From Flavobacteriales bacterium UBA3364 (GTDB lineage Bacteria > Bacteroidota > Bacteroidia > Flavobacteriales_F > PHOS-HE28), in contig DEQO01000133.1 of assembly GCA_002360495.1 (NCBI GenBank), positions 1-9,398 on the forward strand: a stretch of DNA of 9,398 nucleotides. Direction: 5' to 3'. A program made the position numbers and the translations under genes. The notes under the pieces were generated by a model that was not told the DNA's origin, made no database searches, and saw only the letters and a program-made list of their open reading frames with translations. This document shows positions 1 to 5,137 of the stretch, piece after piece; the first letter of the stretch is position 1, and every line of letters starts with the position of its first letter.

Positions 1-2
1 AC

Positions 3-74
3 GTGCGCGTTTCACCGGCCAACAGCAACATACCGCTCAAGGCCGAGACACGCAGCGTGGACGCTGGATCGTAA
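3..74 (+). CDS. C-terminal end of an upstream gene (possibly nosZ), partial
   Basis: The frame beginning at base 3 is open from the window edge and ends at TAA 72-74, giving a tail that reads VRVSPANSNIPLKAETRSVD followed by AGS. Of the three + frames at the edge it is the one that ends soonest and leaves a normal intergenic gap before the next gene; the other two run to about 138 and 156. Because nosL, nosD, nosF and nosY follow directly, the natural upstream gene is nosZ, the multicopper N2O reductase, whose last segment is the CuA cupredoxin domain. No CuA ligand lies in the visible part, so this identity rests on context only. It could equally be a cytochrome or a small nos accessory protein. 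Confidence 0.35.
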   Translation: MRVSPANSNIPLKAETRSVDAGS

Positions 75-98
75 CCGCGACCGGATCGATGAACAACA

Positions 99-132
99 GG
101 AGCACCGGCGGGCGAGAACTCGCCGGTGCTCC
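99..132 (+). terminator. Strong intergenic hairpin before the nosL fusion gene
   Basis: A perfect 12-bp inverted repeat, GGAGCACCGGCG (99-110) and CGCCGGTGCTCC (121-132), encloses a 10-nt loop. It lies in the 79-bp gap (75-153) between the upstream stop and the ATG at 154. On the + strand it is followed by AATTAACG, not a run of T, so it is a poor Rho-independent terminator in that direction. It may attenuate transcription, or mark an RNA processing or stability boundary between the reductase gene and its accessory genes. Read on the - strand it is followed by TGTTGTTC, which is a better U tract, but no - strand gene is evident here. The rest of the gap shows no recognisable promoter. Confidence 0.5.
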
Positions 133-153
133 AATTAACGGACCGATCGAAAC

Positions 154-1218
154 ATGACCGTTCCCCACCCACGCCCCTTCTCCCGCATCGTGATCGGCGC
201 ATGTGCCCTGGCGATCATCAGCCTGCTGTACGTGCCCATCTGGCGGATCGATCTGGCCGCGCCGCAATACCCCGAAGGGCTGGCGCTGCAGATCTTCCAT
301 GATCGCTTCACCGGCGATGTGCAGAAGATCAACGGGTTGAACCACTACATCGGCATGGCCACGATCGAGAACGACATGTTCCCGGAGTTCACCATCATGC
401 GTTACGCGTTCTATCTCCTGGCCGGCTGGGGGCTGGTCGCGGCACTGATCGGCCGGCGTGGCGCCTTCTTCAGCTGGATCATGGCGCTCTTCGCCTATGT
501 GATCTGGGCCATGTGGGACATGTACGCCTGGGGCTACAAGTACGGGCACGACCTGGACCCGCACGCGGCGATCAAAGTGGAGGGCATGGCCTACCAACCG
601 CCGCTCTTCGGCCACAAGAAGCTCTTGAACTTCGACGCGTGGTCGTTGCCGGACACCGGTGGGTGGATCCTTTTCGCCGTGATCAGCCTGGCGTGCATCG
701 TGTGGTTCGTGGAATGGCGCTGGCCCGGCAAGATGACATCGTCACGAAAGGTCGCAGCTACCGGGTCGACCCCGCTCCCCGTGGTCTCTTCGTTGCTCGT
801 GATGGCAGGCCTCAGCGGCGCATGCAGCACCCCTGAACACCCGACCATCGACTATGGCAAAGCAGAGTGCGCGTACTGTCGCATGAACGTGATGGACCGA
901 CAATTCGCAGCGGCGATCGTCACGCAACAAGGGCGCACCTATGCGTTCGACTCGCCGGAATGCATGGTGCAACACGTGGCCGAGGGTCGCATAGCGGAAG
1001 ACCAGGTGCGCGGCTGGTGGGTGTGCGACCATGCGCAGCCGGGTATGCTTATCGATGCGACCACGGCGCATTATCTGGCGGCACCATCGTTGAAGAGCCC
1101 GATGAACGGGAACGTGGCCGCATTCGTCAGCGTAGCGGAGCGCACAGCGGCAACAGCCGCTCACCCGGGCGAGGAGCTGGACTGGAAGGGTATGCGAAAG
1201 CGGCTAACGCTGAATTGA
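154..1218 (+). CDS. nosL: Fusion of nos-cluster membrane protein with copper chaperone NosL
   Basis: The 354-residue product has two parts. Residues 1-190 look like a membrane protein of Bacteroidota nos clusters, with hydrophobic segments near 14-30, 83-100, 104-122 and 169-187 and conserved-looking stretches QYPEGLALQI, INGLNHYIGM and YGHDLDPHAAIKV. Its function is unknown to me. Residues 194-354 are NosL, a periplasmic Cu(I) chaperone for N2O reductase: a signal-like segment 207-223, a lipobox LSGAC with Cys224, then the NosL motif C239-x2-C242-x-M244 followed by FAAAIV, and C270-M271 in a DSPECM motif. The join is in frame with no stop. Met194 (ATG at 733) could start a separate NosL lipoprotein of 161 residues, but I see no convincing ribosome binding site before it. 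Topology fits a single protein: the basic linker is cytoplasmic and NosL periplasmic. The 154 start follows an A-rich stretch, and nosD begins 3 nt after the stop. Confidence 0.88.
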   Translation: MTVPHPRPFSRIVIGACALAIISLLYVPIWRIDLAAPQYPEGLALQIFHDRFTGDVQKINGLNHYIGMATIENDMFPEFTIMRYAFYLLAGWGLVAALIGRRGAFFSWIMALFAYVIWAMWDMYAWGYKYGHDLDPHAAIKVEGMAYQPPLFGHKKLLNFDAWSLPDTGGWILFAVISLACIVWFVEWRWPGKMTSSRKVAATGSTPLPVVSSLLVMAGLSGACSTPEHPTIDYGKAECAYCRMNVMDRQFAAAIVTQQGRTYAFDSPECMVQHVAEGRIAEDQVRGWWVCDHAQPGMLIDATTAHYLAAPSLKSPMNGNVAAFVSVAERTAATAAHPGEELDWKGMRKRLTLN

Positions 1219-1221
1219 CCC

Positions 1222-2595
1222 ATGCTGCGAGCCGCTCTCCTCGTCCTTCTCGCCACCTGCACAAGTGTAGCGAGCGCTCGTGTGTGCAGCGTGTGGCCGG
1301 GAAGCGGGACCATCAAACAAGCACTCGCCAACACCTGTGATACGATCATCATCCACACCGGCACATACCGTGAGGGTACCATCACCATTGAACGGCCGGT
1401 GGTGCTATTGGGCCAAGGCTGGCCAGTGATCGATGGCGGCGGCGTGGGCGAGGTCGTGGTGGTATCAGCACCGCACGTGACCCTGCAAGGTTTGGTGGTG
1501 CGTGGTACGATGGTGAGTGACATGAACGACAATGCGGGCATCAAATGCATAAGCGTGACCGATATCCGCATCATCGGTAACCGGGTGGAGTCGTGCTTCT
1601 TCGGGATCTACCTCAGCAGCGTCACCCACGCACTGGTGGCGGACAACCGCGTGATCGGCGACCCCATGGCCGATGAGAACCGGCGGGCGAACGGCATCCA
1701 TCTGTGGAAATGCAGCCATGTGGAAGTGCTTCGGAACACAGCCATGCACCACCGCGATGGGATCTACCTGGAATTCGTCACCGATTCACATGTGGGCAAC
1801 GACACTACAGCCTACAACGCGCGTTACGGCCTGCACTTCATGTTCAGCCACCGCGACAGTTACACGCGCAACCTGTTCCACGACAACGGCGCAGGCGTTG
1901 CGGTGATGTTCACCCGCGAGGTGACCATGACCGACAACCGGTTCGAGCACAACCGGGGCGCCAGCTCGTACGGCTTGCTGCTGAAAGAGATCAACGACGC
2001 TCACATCGAACGCAACATGTTCGTGGACAACACGGTGGGGATCTTGCTGGACGGGTGCAATCGGGCCAATGTGACGGACAACCGGTTCCAAGCGAACGGC
2101 TGGGCGGTGAAACTGTTCGCGAACAGCACGGCCGCCGTATTCGAACGGAACGGATTCAGCGGAAACACCTTCGATATGACCACCAACGGAGATCTGGTCC
2201 TGACCACGTTGAAGGGCAACTACTGGGACCGTTACCGGGGTTACGATCTGGACCGCGACGGAAGGGGCGACGTGCCGCACCGTCCTTTGAGCGTTTTCGC
2301 CTTGGTGACGGAGCGCATGCCCTATGCCATGGTGCTTTCGCGCAGTTTGATGGTGAACCTGTTGGACCAAGGCGAGCGCTTGGTGCCCACGCTGACCCCG
2401 GCTATGTTGCAGGACACGGGACCATTGATGCACCCGCCGGACCGATCAGGGGAGCAGCATGCCAGACGATCGGTCGAGCAGTACGGTGAGCGAACCTTGG
2501 TCCCTTCGGCGCTCGTCGCTGCGATCATGGTCCTGCATACCTGGTGGTCGTTCACTGATCGTCCCATTCTCCGATCCACTGGTCCCCATGGATAG
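1222..2595 (+). CDS. nosD: NosD, periplasmic copper-processing beta-helix protein
   Basis: NosD works with the NosFY ABC transporter in assembling the CuZ copper-sulfur centre of N2O reductase in the periplasm. The 457-residue product begins with a signal peptide (about 1-19, cleavage after ASA). Residues 60-330 form a right-handed parallel beta-helix of the CASH/NosD type, visible as repeated turns such as GIYLSSVTHALVADNRV, GIYLEFVTDSHV, YGLLLKEINDAHIERNMF and GILLDGCNRANVTDNRF. The family end motif appears near 333-356 as NYWDRYRGYDLDRDGRGD followed by VPHRPL. The expected conserved end is around residue 405 (PLMHPP). A further 52 residues continue to the TAG at 2593-2595, with a hydrophobic stretch at 427-444 that could be a membrane anchor. 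The last 8 nt overlap nosF, and the gene starts 3 nt after the nosL stop, so translation is probably coupled on both sides. Confidence 0.93.
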   Translation: MLRAALLVLLATCTSVASARVCSVWPGSGTIKQALANTCDTIIIHTGTYREGTITIERPVVLLGQGWPVIDGGGVGEVVVVSAPHVTLQGLVVRGTMVSDMNDNAGIKCISVTDIRIIGNRVESCFFGIYLSSVTHALVADNRVIGDPMADENRRANGIHLWKCSHVEVLRNTAMHHRDGIYLEFVTDSHVGNDTTAYNARYGLHFMFSHRDSYTRNLFHDNGAGVAVMFTREVTMTDNRFEHNRGASSYGLLLKEINDAHIERNMFVDNTVGILLDGCNRANVTDNRFQANGWAVKLFANSTAAVFERNGFSGNTFDMTTNGDLVLTTLKGNYWDRYRGYDLDRDGRGDVPHRPLSVFALVTERMPYAMVLSRSLMVNLLDQGERLVPTLTPAMLQDTGPLMHPPDRSGEQHARRSVEQYGERTLVPSALVAAIMVLHTWWSFTDRPILRSTGPHG

Positions 2596-3325
2596 GATCG
2601 CCTTCGAAGGCCTTGGCAAACGGTACCACGACCAGTGGGCTTTGCGCGGTGTGAACGCCCGTTTCGTGGAAGGTGAAGTGGTGATGGTGATCGGTCCGAA
2701 CGGGTCGGGCAAGACCACGTTGATCAAGTGCCTGTTGGGACTTGTGAAAGCCACAGAAGGCGCGATCCAGGTGAACGGTGCGTTGGTGGGCAACGACCCG
2801 CTGTACCGCGCGGCGATCGGCTATATGCCCCAATACGCTGAGTTCCCCCGGGAACTGACGGTGGACCAGCTGCTGCGCATGATGAACGACATCCGCGATG
2901 CGAGATCGGGATCCACTGATGATCGGTTGATCAAGCTGCTGGGTGTGGACGCGTTGCTGGACAAACGCATCATCACGTTGAGCGGTGGCATGCGCCAGAA
3001 AGTGAGCGCTGTGCTGGCCTTCCGTTACCGGCCCGACATCCTCGTACTGGATGAACCCACCGCAGGACTCGATCCTGTGAGCGCCACCAAGTTGCTGGAT
3101 GCGGTGGTGCAAGCCAAACGCAATGGCGCCACGGTGCTGATCACCTCGCACATCATGGAGGAGGTGCAGCGCTTGGGCGACCGTGTTGCCTACCTGCAGG
3201 ATGGCCGGCTCCGTTTCGCGCTACCGCCCGAGACGATAACCGAAGTGACCGGCGAACCATCGCTCGCGCTTGCCTTGCCCAAGTACCTCGCACAACTGCC
3301 GCCAGCCCATGTGGAAAGTCTATAA
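2588..3325 (+). CDS. nosF: NosF, ABC transporter ATPase for N2O reductase maturation
   Basis: This is the cytoplasmic ATPase that powers the NosDFY complex. The 245-residue product carries all ABC motifs: Walker A GPNGSGKT (36-43), Q-loop Gln82 in GYMPQ, signature LSGGM (131-135), Walker B ILVLDEP (151-157, catalytic Glu156), D-loop AGLDP, and H-loop His188 in ITSHIMEE. Length is normal for a single-domain ATPase of this type. I chose the ATG at 2588 (MDRIAFEGLGKRY) over an in-frame ATG at 2459, because the extra 43 residues are serine- and arginine-rich, lie inside nosD and match nothing in the family. With that start the gene overlaps nosD by 8 nt and nosY by 17 nt. Assignment as NosF rather than another ABC ATPase depends on the nosD and nosY neighbours, and is strong. 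Confidence 0.93.
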   Translation: MDRIAFEGLGKRYHDQWALRGVNARFVEGEVVMVIGPNGSGKTTLIKCLLGLVKATEGAIQVNGALVGNDPLYRAAIGYMPQYAEFPRELTVDQLLRMMNDIRDARSGSTDDRLIKLLGVDALLDKRIITLSGGMRQKVSAVLAFRYRPDILVLDEPTAGLDPVSATKLLDAVVQAKRNGATVLITSHIMEEVQRLGDRVAYLQDGRLRFALPPETITEVTGEPSLALALPKYLAQLPPAHVESL

Positions 3326-4076
3326 ATACACGCTGCTCGACCTCGCACGCAACCGGTTCGCGCTGGGTTATGCACTGCTGTTGCTGCTGGTATCGGTCGG
3401 GCTGTTCATGCTGGAGTCCGATAATACCAAGGCGTTGATCAGCCTTACACAGGTGGTGCTCGCTTTGGTGCCGTTGCTGGCCTTGATATTCACCATCATC
3501 TACTTCTACAACCAATACGAATTCACGGTGCTGTTGGCGGTGCAACCCTTGCGCAGGCAGAGCATCACCCGTGCCCAGTTCCTTGCCATTGGCACCGCGC
3601 TGCTGGTCAGTTTCCTCTTCGGCGTGGGATTCCCCGTGGTGGCGTATGCCCCAAGTCCTATCGGTTGGACCCTTTTGCTCACCGGCGCGGCGCTCACCTT
3701 GGTCTTTTGTGCACTGGGCATGTTCATTGCCGTTGGGCAACGCGACCGCGCGAAGGCCGTGGGCATTGGACTGGCGACTTGGGTCTTCATGGTGTTGGTC
3801 TACGATTCGCTGTTGCTGTGGCTGATGTTCAGCTTCAGTGATAGGCCCATCGAACCTGTGATCGTGCCACTCGCTGCGCTGAACCCGATCGACCTCTCGC
3901 GTATCCTGGTCATGCTGAAGGTCGACCTTGCCGCGCTACTGGGATACACCGGTGCGGTATACCAGAAGTTCTTCGGCGGCGCCGGTGGCATGCTCGTATC
4001 CTTCGTTGCCTTGCTATTGTGGATGCTGCTGCCCGCGTGGGGTGCTGTGCGCACGTTCGCACGCAAGGACCTGTGA
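3309..4076 (+). CDS. nosY: NosY, ABC transporter membrane subunit
   Basis: NosY is the six-helix permease partner of NosF, carrying the cargo whose nature (sulfur species or copper) is tied to CuZ assembly with NosD. The 255-residue product has hydrophobic segments near 18-35, 45-65, 92-114, 119-141, 150-173 and 226-246. The stretch LNPIDLSRIL (191-200) matches the family's conserved ALNPxDLxR region between the last two helices, and FYNQYEFTVLLAVQPLRRQ follows the second helix as in ABC-2 type NosY proteins. I start it at the ATG at 3309 (MWKVYKYTLLDLARNRF); the in-frame ATG at 3270 would add 13 unlikely residues from within nosF. It overlaps nosF by 17 nt and is the last gene of the nos unit, followed by a 120-bp gap. 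Confidence 0.92.
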   Translation: MWKVYKYTLLDLARNRFALGYALLLLLVSVGLFMLESDNTKALISLTQVVLALVPLLALIFTIIYFYNQYEFTVLLAVQPLRRQSITRAQFLAIGTALLVSFLFGVGFPVVAYAPSPIGWTLLLTGAALTLVFCALGMFIAVGQRDRAKAVGIGLATWVFMVLVYDSLLLWLMFSFSDRPIEPVIVPLAALNPIDLSRILVMLKVDLAALLGYTGAVYQKFFGGAGGMLVSFVALLLWMLLPAWGAVRTFARKDL

Positions 4077-4196
4077 TGCCCACATCCTGTGCCACGCCGC
4101 TACGCAGACTGACGAACTGCACCACACGAGCTGACATCCATCACGCGCCGAACCCGAATACCGGACGATCTTGTCCCACATAAAGAACCGAACACC
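4077..4196 (+). other. Intergenic region between nosY and the fasciclin gene
   Basis: This 120-bp stretch has stops in its frames and no credible short gene. It contains one TGA-N6-TCA dyad (listed separately) and an A-rich patch CATAAAGAACCGAAC just before the ATG at 4197, the kind of leader that often stands in for a Shine-Dalgarno site in Bacteroidota. I found no convincing Bacteroidota promoter of the TTG / TAnnTTTG type and no terminator hairpin for nosY, so read-through from nos into the fasciclin gene is possible. Confidence 0.6.
4131..4144. promoter_or_regulatory. Candidate Crp/Fnr-family operator upstream of the fasciclin gene
   Basis: The 14-mer CTGACATCCATCAC fits TGA-N6-TCA, the core half-site spacing of Crp/Fnr-family sites (family knowledge: Fnr TTGAT-N4-ATCAA). 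It sits about 59 nt upstream of the ATG at 4197, measured from the dyad centre. Its left half with the preceding bases, AGCTGACA, is identical to the dyad before ccoS. The right half is imperfect (ATCAC instead of GTCAG). The regulator is not known; binding is inferred. Confidence 0.4.
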
Positions 4197-4778
4197 ATGA
4201 ACTCCTTCCGCACCTCGCATTGGTCCCTGATCCTGATCGCTTCCGGCTTCCTGGCCGCGTGTGGCGCAAGCCCGGCAGCAGAAGAAACCGCCGCTTCCAC
4301 ACCATCGGAAGCTACGGTTCCCGGCGGTGGTCAATCCACCGTGAAGGACGAACTTTCACAGAAGAACGTAGTGGGTGTTGCCGTGGGCTCACCCGACCAC
4401 ACCACGCTCGTCGCAGCCGTGAAAGCCGGCGAATTGGTGGATGCGCTCAGCAACGCGGGTCCCTTCACGGTGTTCGCTCCCACGAACGCCGCCTTTGATG
4501 CCTTGCCCGCCGGAACAGTGGAAGGCTTGTTGAAACCCGAAAAGAAGAGCGATCTGCAGGACATTCTACAATACCATGTAGCAGTGGGTGTATTCAAAGC
4601 GGACATGCTACGCGACGGGCAGTCCATGGGCATGGTGAACGGCAGCAACGCGAAGATCATGGTGAAGGATGGCAAGATCATGATCAACGATGCCACCATC
4701 GTGGCGTCGGTACCGGCCAGCAACGGTATCGTACACGTGATCGACAAGGTGATCCTGCCACCGGCACCTGTTCAGTGA
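4197..4778 (+). CDS. Fasciclin (FAS1) domain lipoprotein
   Basis: The 193-residue product has a short N-terminal hydrophobic segment ending in a lipobox LAAC with Cys22, so it should be a lipid-anchored envelope protein. A low-complexity Ala/Ser/Thr/Glu linker (about 23-50) leads to one FAS1 domain. The domain shows its H1 motif (GPFTVFAPTNAAFDALP), the Tyr-His pair in LQYHVAVGVF, and the H2 motif near the C-terminus (NGIVHVIDKVILPP). FAS1 domains mediate adhesion or protein-protein contacts; no enzymatic role is known for most. No residues argue for metal binding. It stands alone between the nos and cco units, with its own upstream dyad and a hairpin after it, so it may be a single-gene transcript. 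Whether it serves either respiratory system is open. Residue +2 after the lipid cysteine is Gly and no acidic surface-export motif follows. Confidence 0.9.
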   Translation: MNSFRTSHWSLILIASGFLAACGASPAAEETAASTPSEATVPGGGQSTVKDELSQKNVVGVAVGSPDHTTLVAAVKAGELVDALSNAGPFTVFAPTNAAFDALPAGTVEGLLKPEKKSDLQDILQYHVAVGVFKADMLRDGQSMGMVNGSNAKIMVKDGKIMINDATIVASVPASNGIVHVIDKVILPPAPVQ

Positions 4779-4823
4779 CACGATGTTCTTGACCGGCCCT
4801 TTGCAGAGGTGCCCGGTGAAAGT

Positions 4824-4860
4824 CAATGGGGGCGTCCGCAAGGGCGCCTTCGTTGTTCCT
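4824..4860 (+). terminator. GCAA-loop hairpin after the fasciclin gene, likely terminator
   Basis: The stem core GGCGTCC (4831-4837) and GGGCGCC (4842-4848) closes a GCAA tetraloop of the stable GNRA class, with one G-T wobble. Pairing can extend outward to 4824 and 4855, for a 14-bp stem with four wobbles in all. The downstream arm and tail, TTCGTTGTTCCT, are T-rich but not a pure T run. Placed 46 nt after the fasciclin stop and 120 nt before ccoS, it most likely ends the fasciclin transcript and insulates the oxidase operon. Confidence 0.6.
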
Positions 4861-4884
4861 GCTGCCGGTGGGGCACGTCGCGAA

Positions 4885-4904
4885 AAGCTGACAGATGTCA
4901 GTTT
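4885..4904. promoter_or_regulatory. Candidate Crp/Fnr-family operator upstream of ccoS, perfect core
   Basis: The core CTGAC-AGAT-GTCAG (4888-4901) is a perfect inverted repeat with a 4-nt spacer. It extends to AAG...TTT on the flanks, with one G-T mismatch. It contains TGA-N6-TCA, the spacing used by Crp/Fnr-family regulators, which commonly control cbb3 oxidases and denitrification genes. It is centred about 80 nt before the ccoS ATG. The site is read directly; the regulator and its signal are inferred. Confidence 0.5.
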
Positions 4905-4910
4905 GGAGCC

Positions 4911-4922
4911 TGACCGGCCTCA
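4911..4922. promoter_or_regulatory. Second, weaker TGA-N6-TCA dyad upstream of ccoS
   Basis: TGACCGGCCTCA again has TGA and TCA separated by 6 nt. Its centre lies 22 bp, about two helical turns, downstream of the previous dyad, so both would face the same side of the DNA. The flanks are less symmetric (CTGAC against CTCAT), and chance is a real alternative. Confidence 0.25.
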
Positions 4923-4974
4923 TGAACCATGTGGGGCGTGCGCGGGACTTTCGCAACGCAAAGCGATTCACCTG

Positions 4975-5136
4975 ATGAGCGTCATCTTCCTGCTGATAGC
5001 GGCCAGCACCTTGGTCGCCGCCGTTTTCCTGGCGGCGTTCGTGCGTGCAGTGCGTCGCGGGCAGTACGACGATGACCGCTCTCCAGCGGTGCGCATGCTG
5101 AATGATGATCGGCCCCGATCCAACGAAAAAATGTGA
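4975..5136 (+). CDS. ccoS: CcoS, cbb3 oxidase maturation protein
   Basis: CcoS is a small single-span membrane protein needed for cofactor (haem b and CuB) insertion into CcoN. The 53-residue product has one N-terminal transmembrane segment (about 3-27), then the family signature: a short basic stretch, GQYDDDRSP, and VRMLNDD. The length is typical. The ATG at 4975 (MSVIFLLIAAS) places the membrane segment at the N-terminus, as in the family; an upstream in-frame ATG at 4783 is rejected. ccoNO starts 1 nt after its stop, so the two are probably translationally coupled. It is often preceded by ccoI, the copper-exporting P-type ATPase, which is absent here. Confidence 0.9.
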   Translation: MSVIFLLIAASTLVAAVFLAAFVRAVRRGQYDDDRSPAVRMLNDDRPRSNEKM

Positions 5137-5137
5137 C

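Larger units (their letters stand above)
4779..4974 (+). other. 196-bp regulatory gap between the fasciclin gene and ccoS
   Basis: The ccoS frame is open upstream to an ATG at 4783, but those 64 codons give a Gly/Arg/Pro-rich sequence unlike any CcoS N-terminus, and they run across the hairpin and the dyads. I therefore treat the stretch as non-coding. It holds, in order, the terminator-like hairpin, two dyads and an undefined promoter. I did not find a clear Bacteroidota TAnnTTTG element between the dyads and the ccoS start. Confidence 0.6.

Noticed and set aside
37..615. Open frame of 192 codons on the - strand across the 5' end
   Set aside because: It overlaps the nosL fusion gene, shows no family motif and has antisense-type composition.
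734..744. TGA-N5-TCA near the NosL internal start, resembling the upstream dyads
   Set aside because: The spacing is 5 rather than 6 and it lies in coding sequence, so it is probably chance.
2459..2587. Longer NosF from an upstream in-frame ATG
   Set aside because: The added 43 residues are Ser/Arg-rich, lie within nosD, and precede a normal NosF N-terminus at 2588.
4790..4919. Direct repeat TGACCGGCC at 4790-4798 and 4911-4919
   Set aside because: A 9-bp GC-rich repeat in a GC-rich window is weak evidence, and it has no further symmetry or flanking match.
4783..4974. 64-residue N-terminal extension of CcoS
   Set aside because: CcoS proteins begin with their membrane helix; the extension crosses a hairpin and dyads and has no recognisable domain.
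4905..4974. Bacteroidota-type promoter (TTG and TAnnTTTG) before ccoS
   Set aside because: A TTTG occurs at 4902-4905, but no matching TAnnTTTG lies at the right distance; the nearest candidate, GACTTTCG at 4946-4953, is a poor match and too far away.
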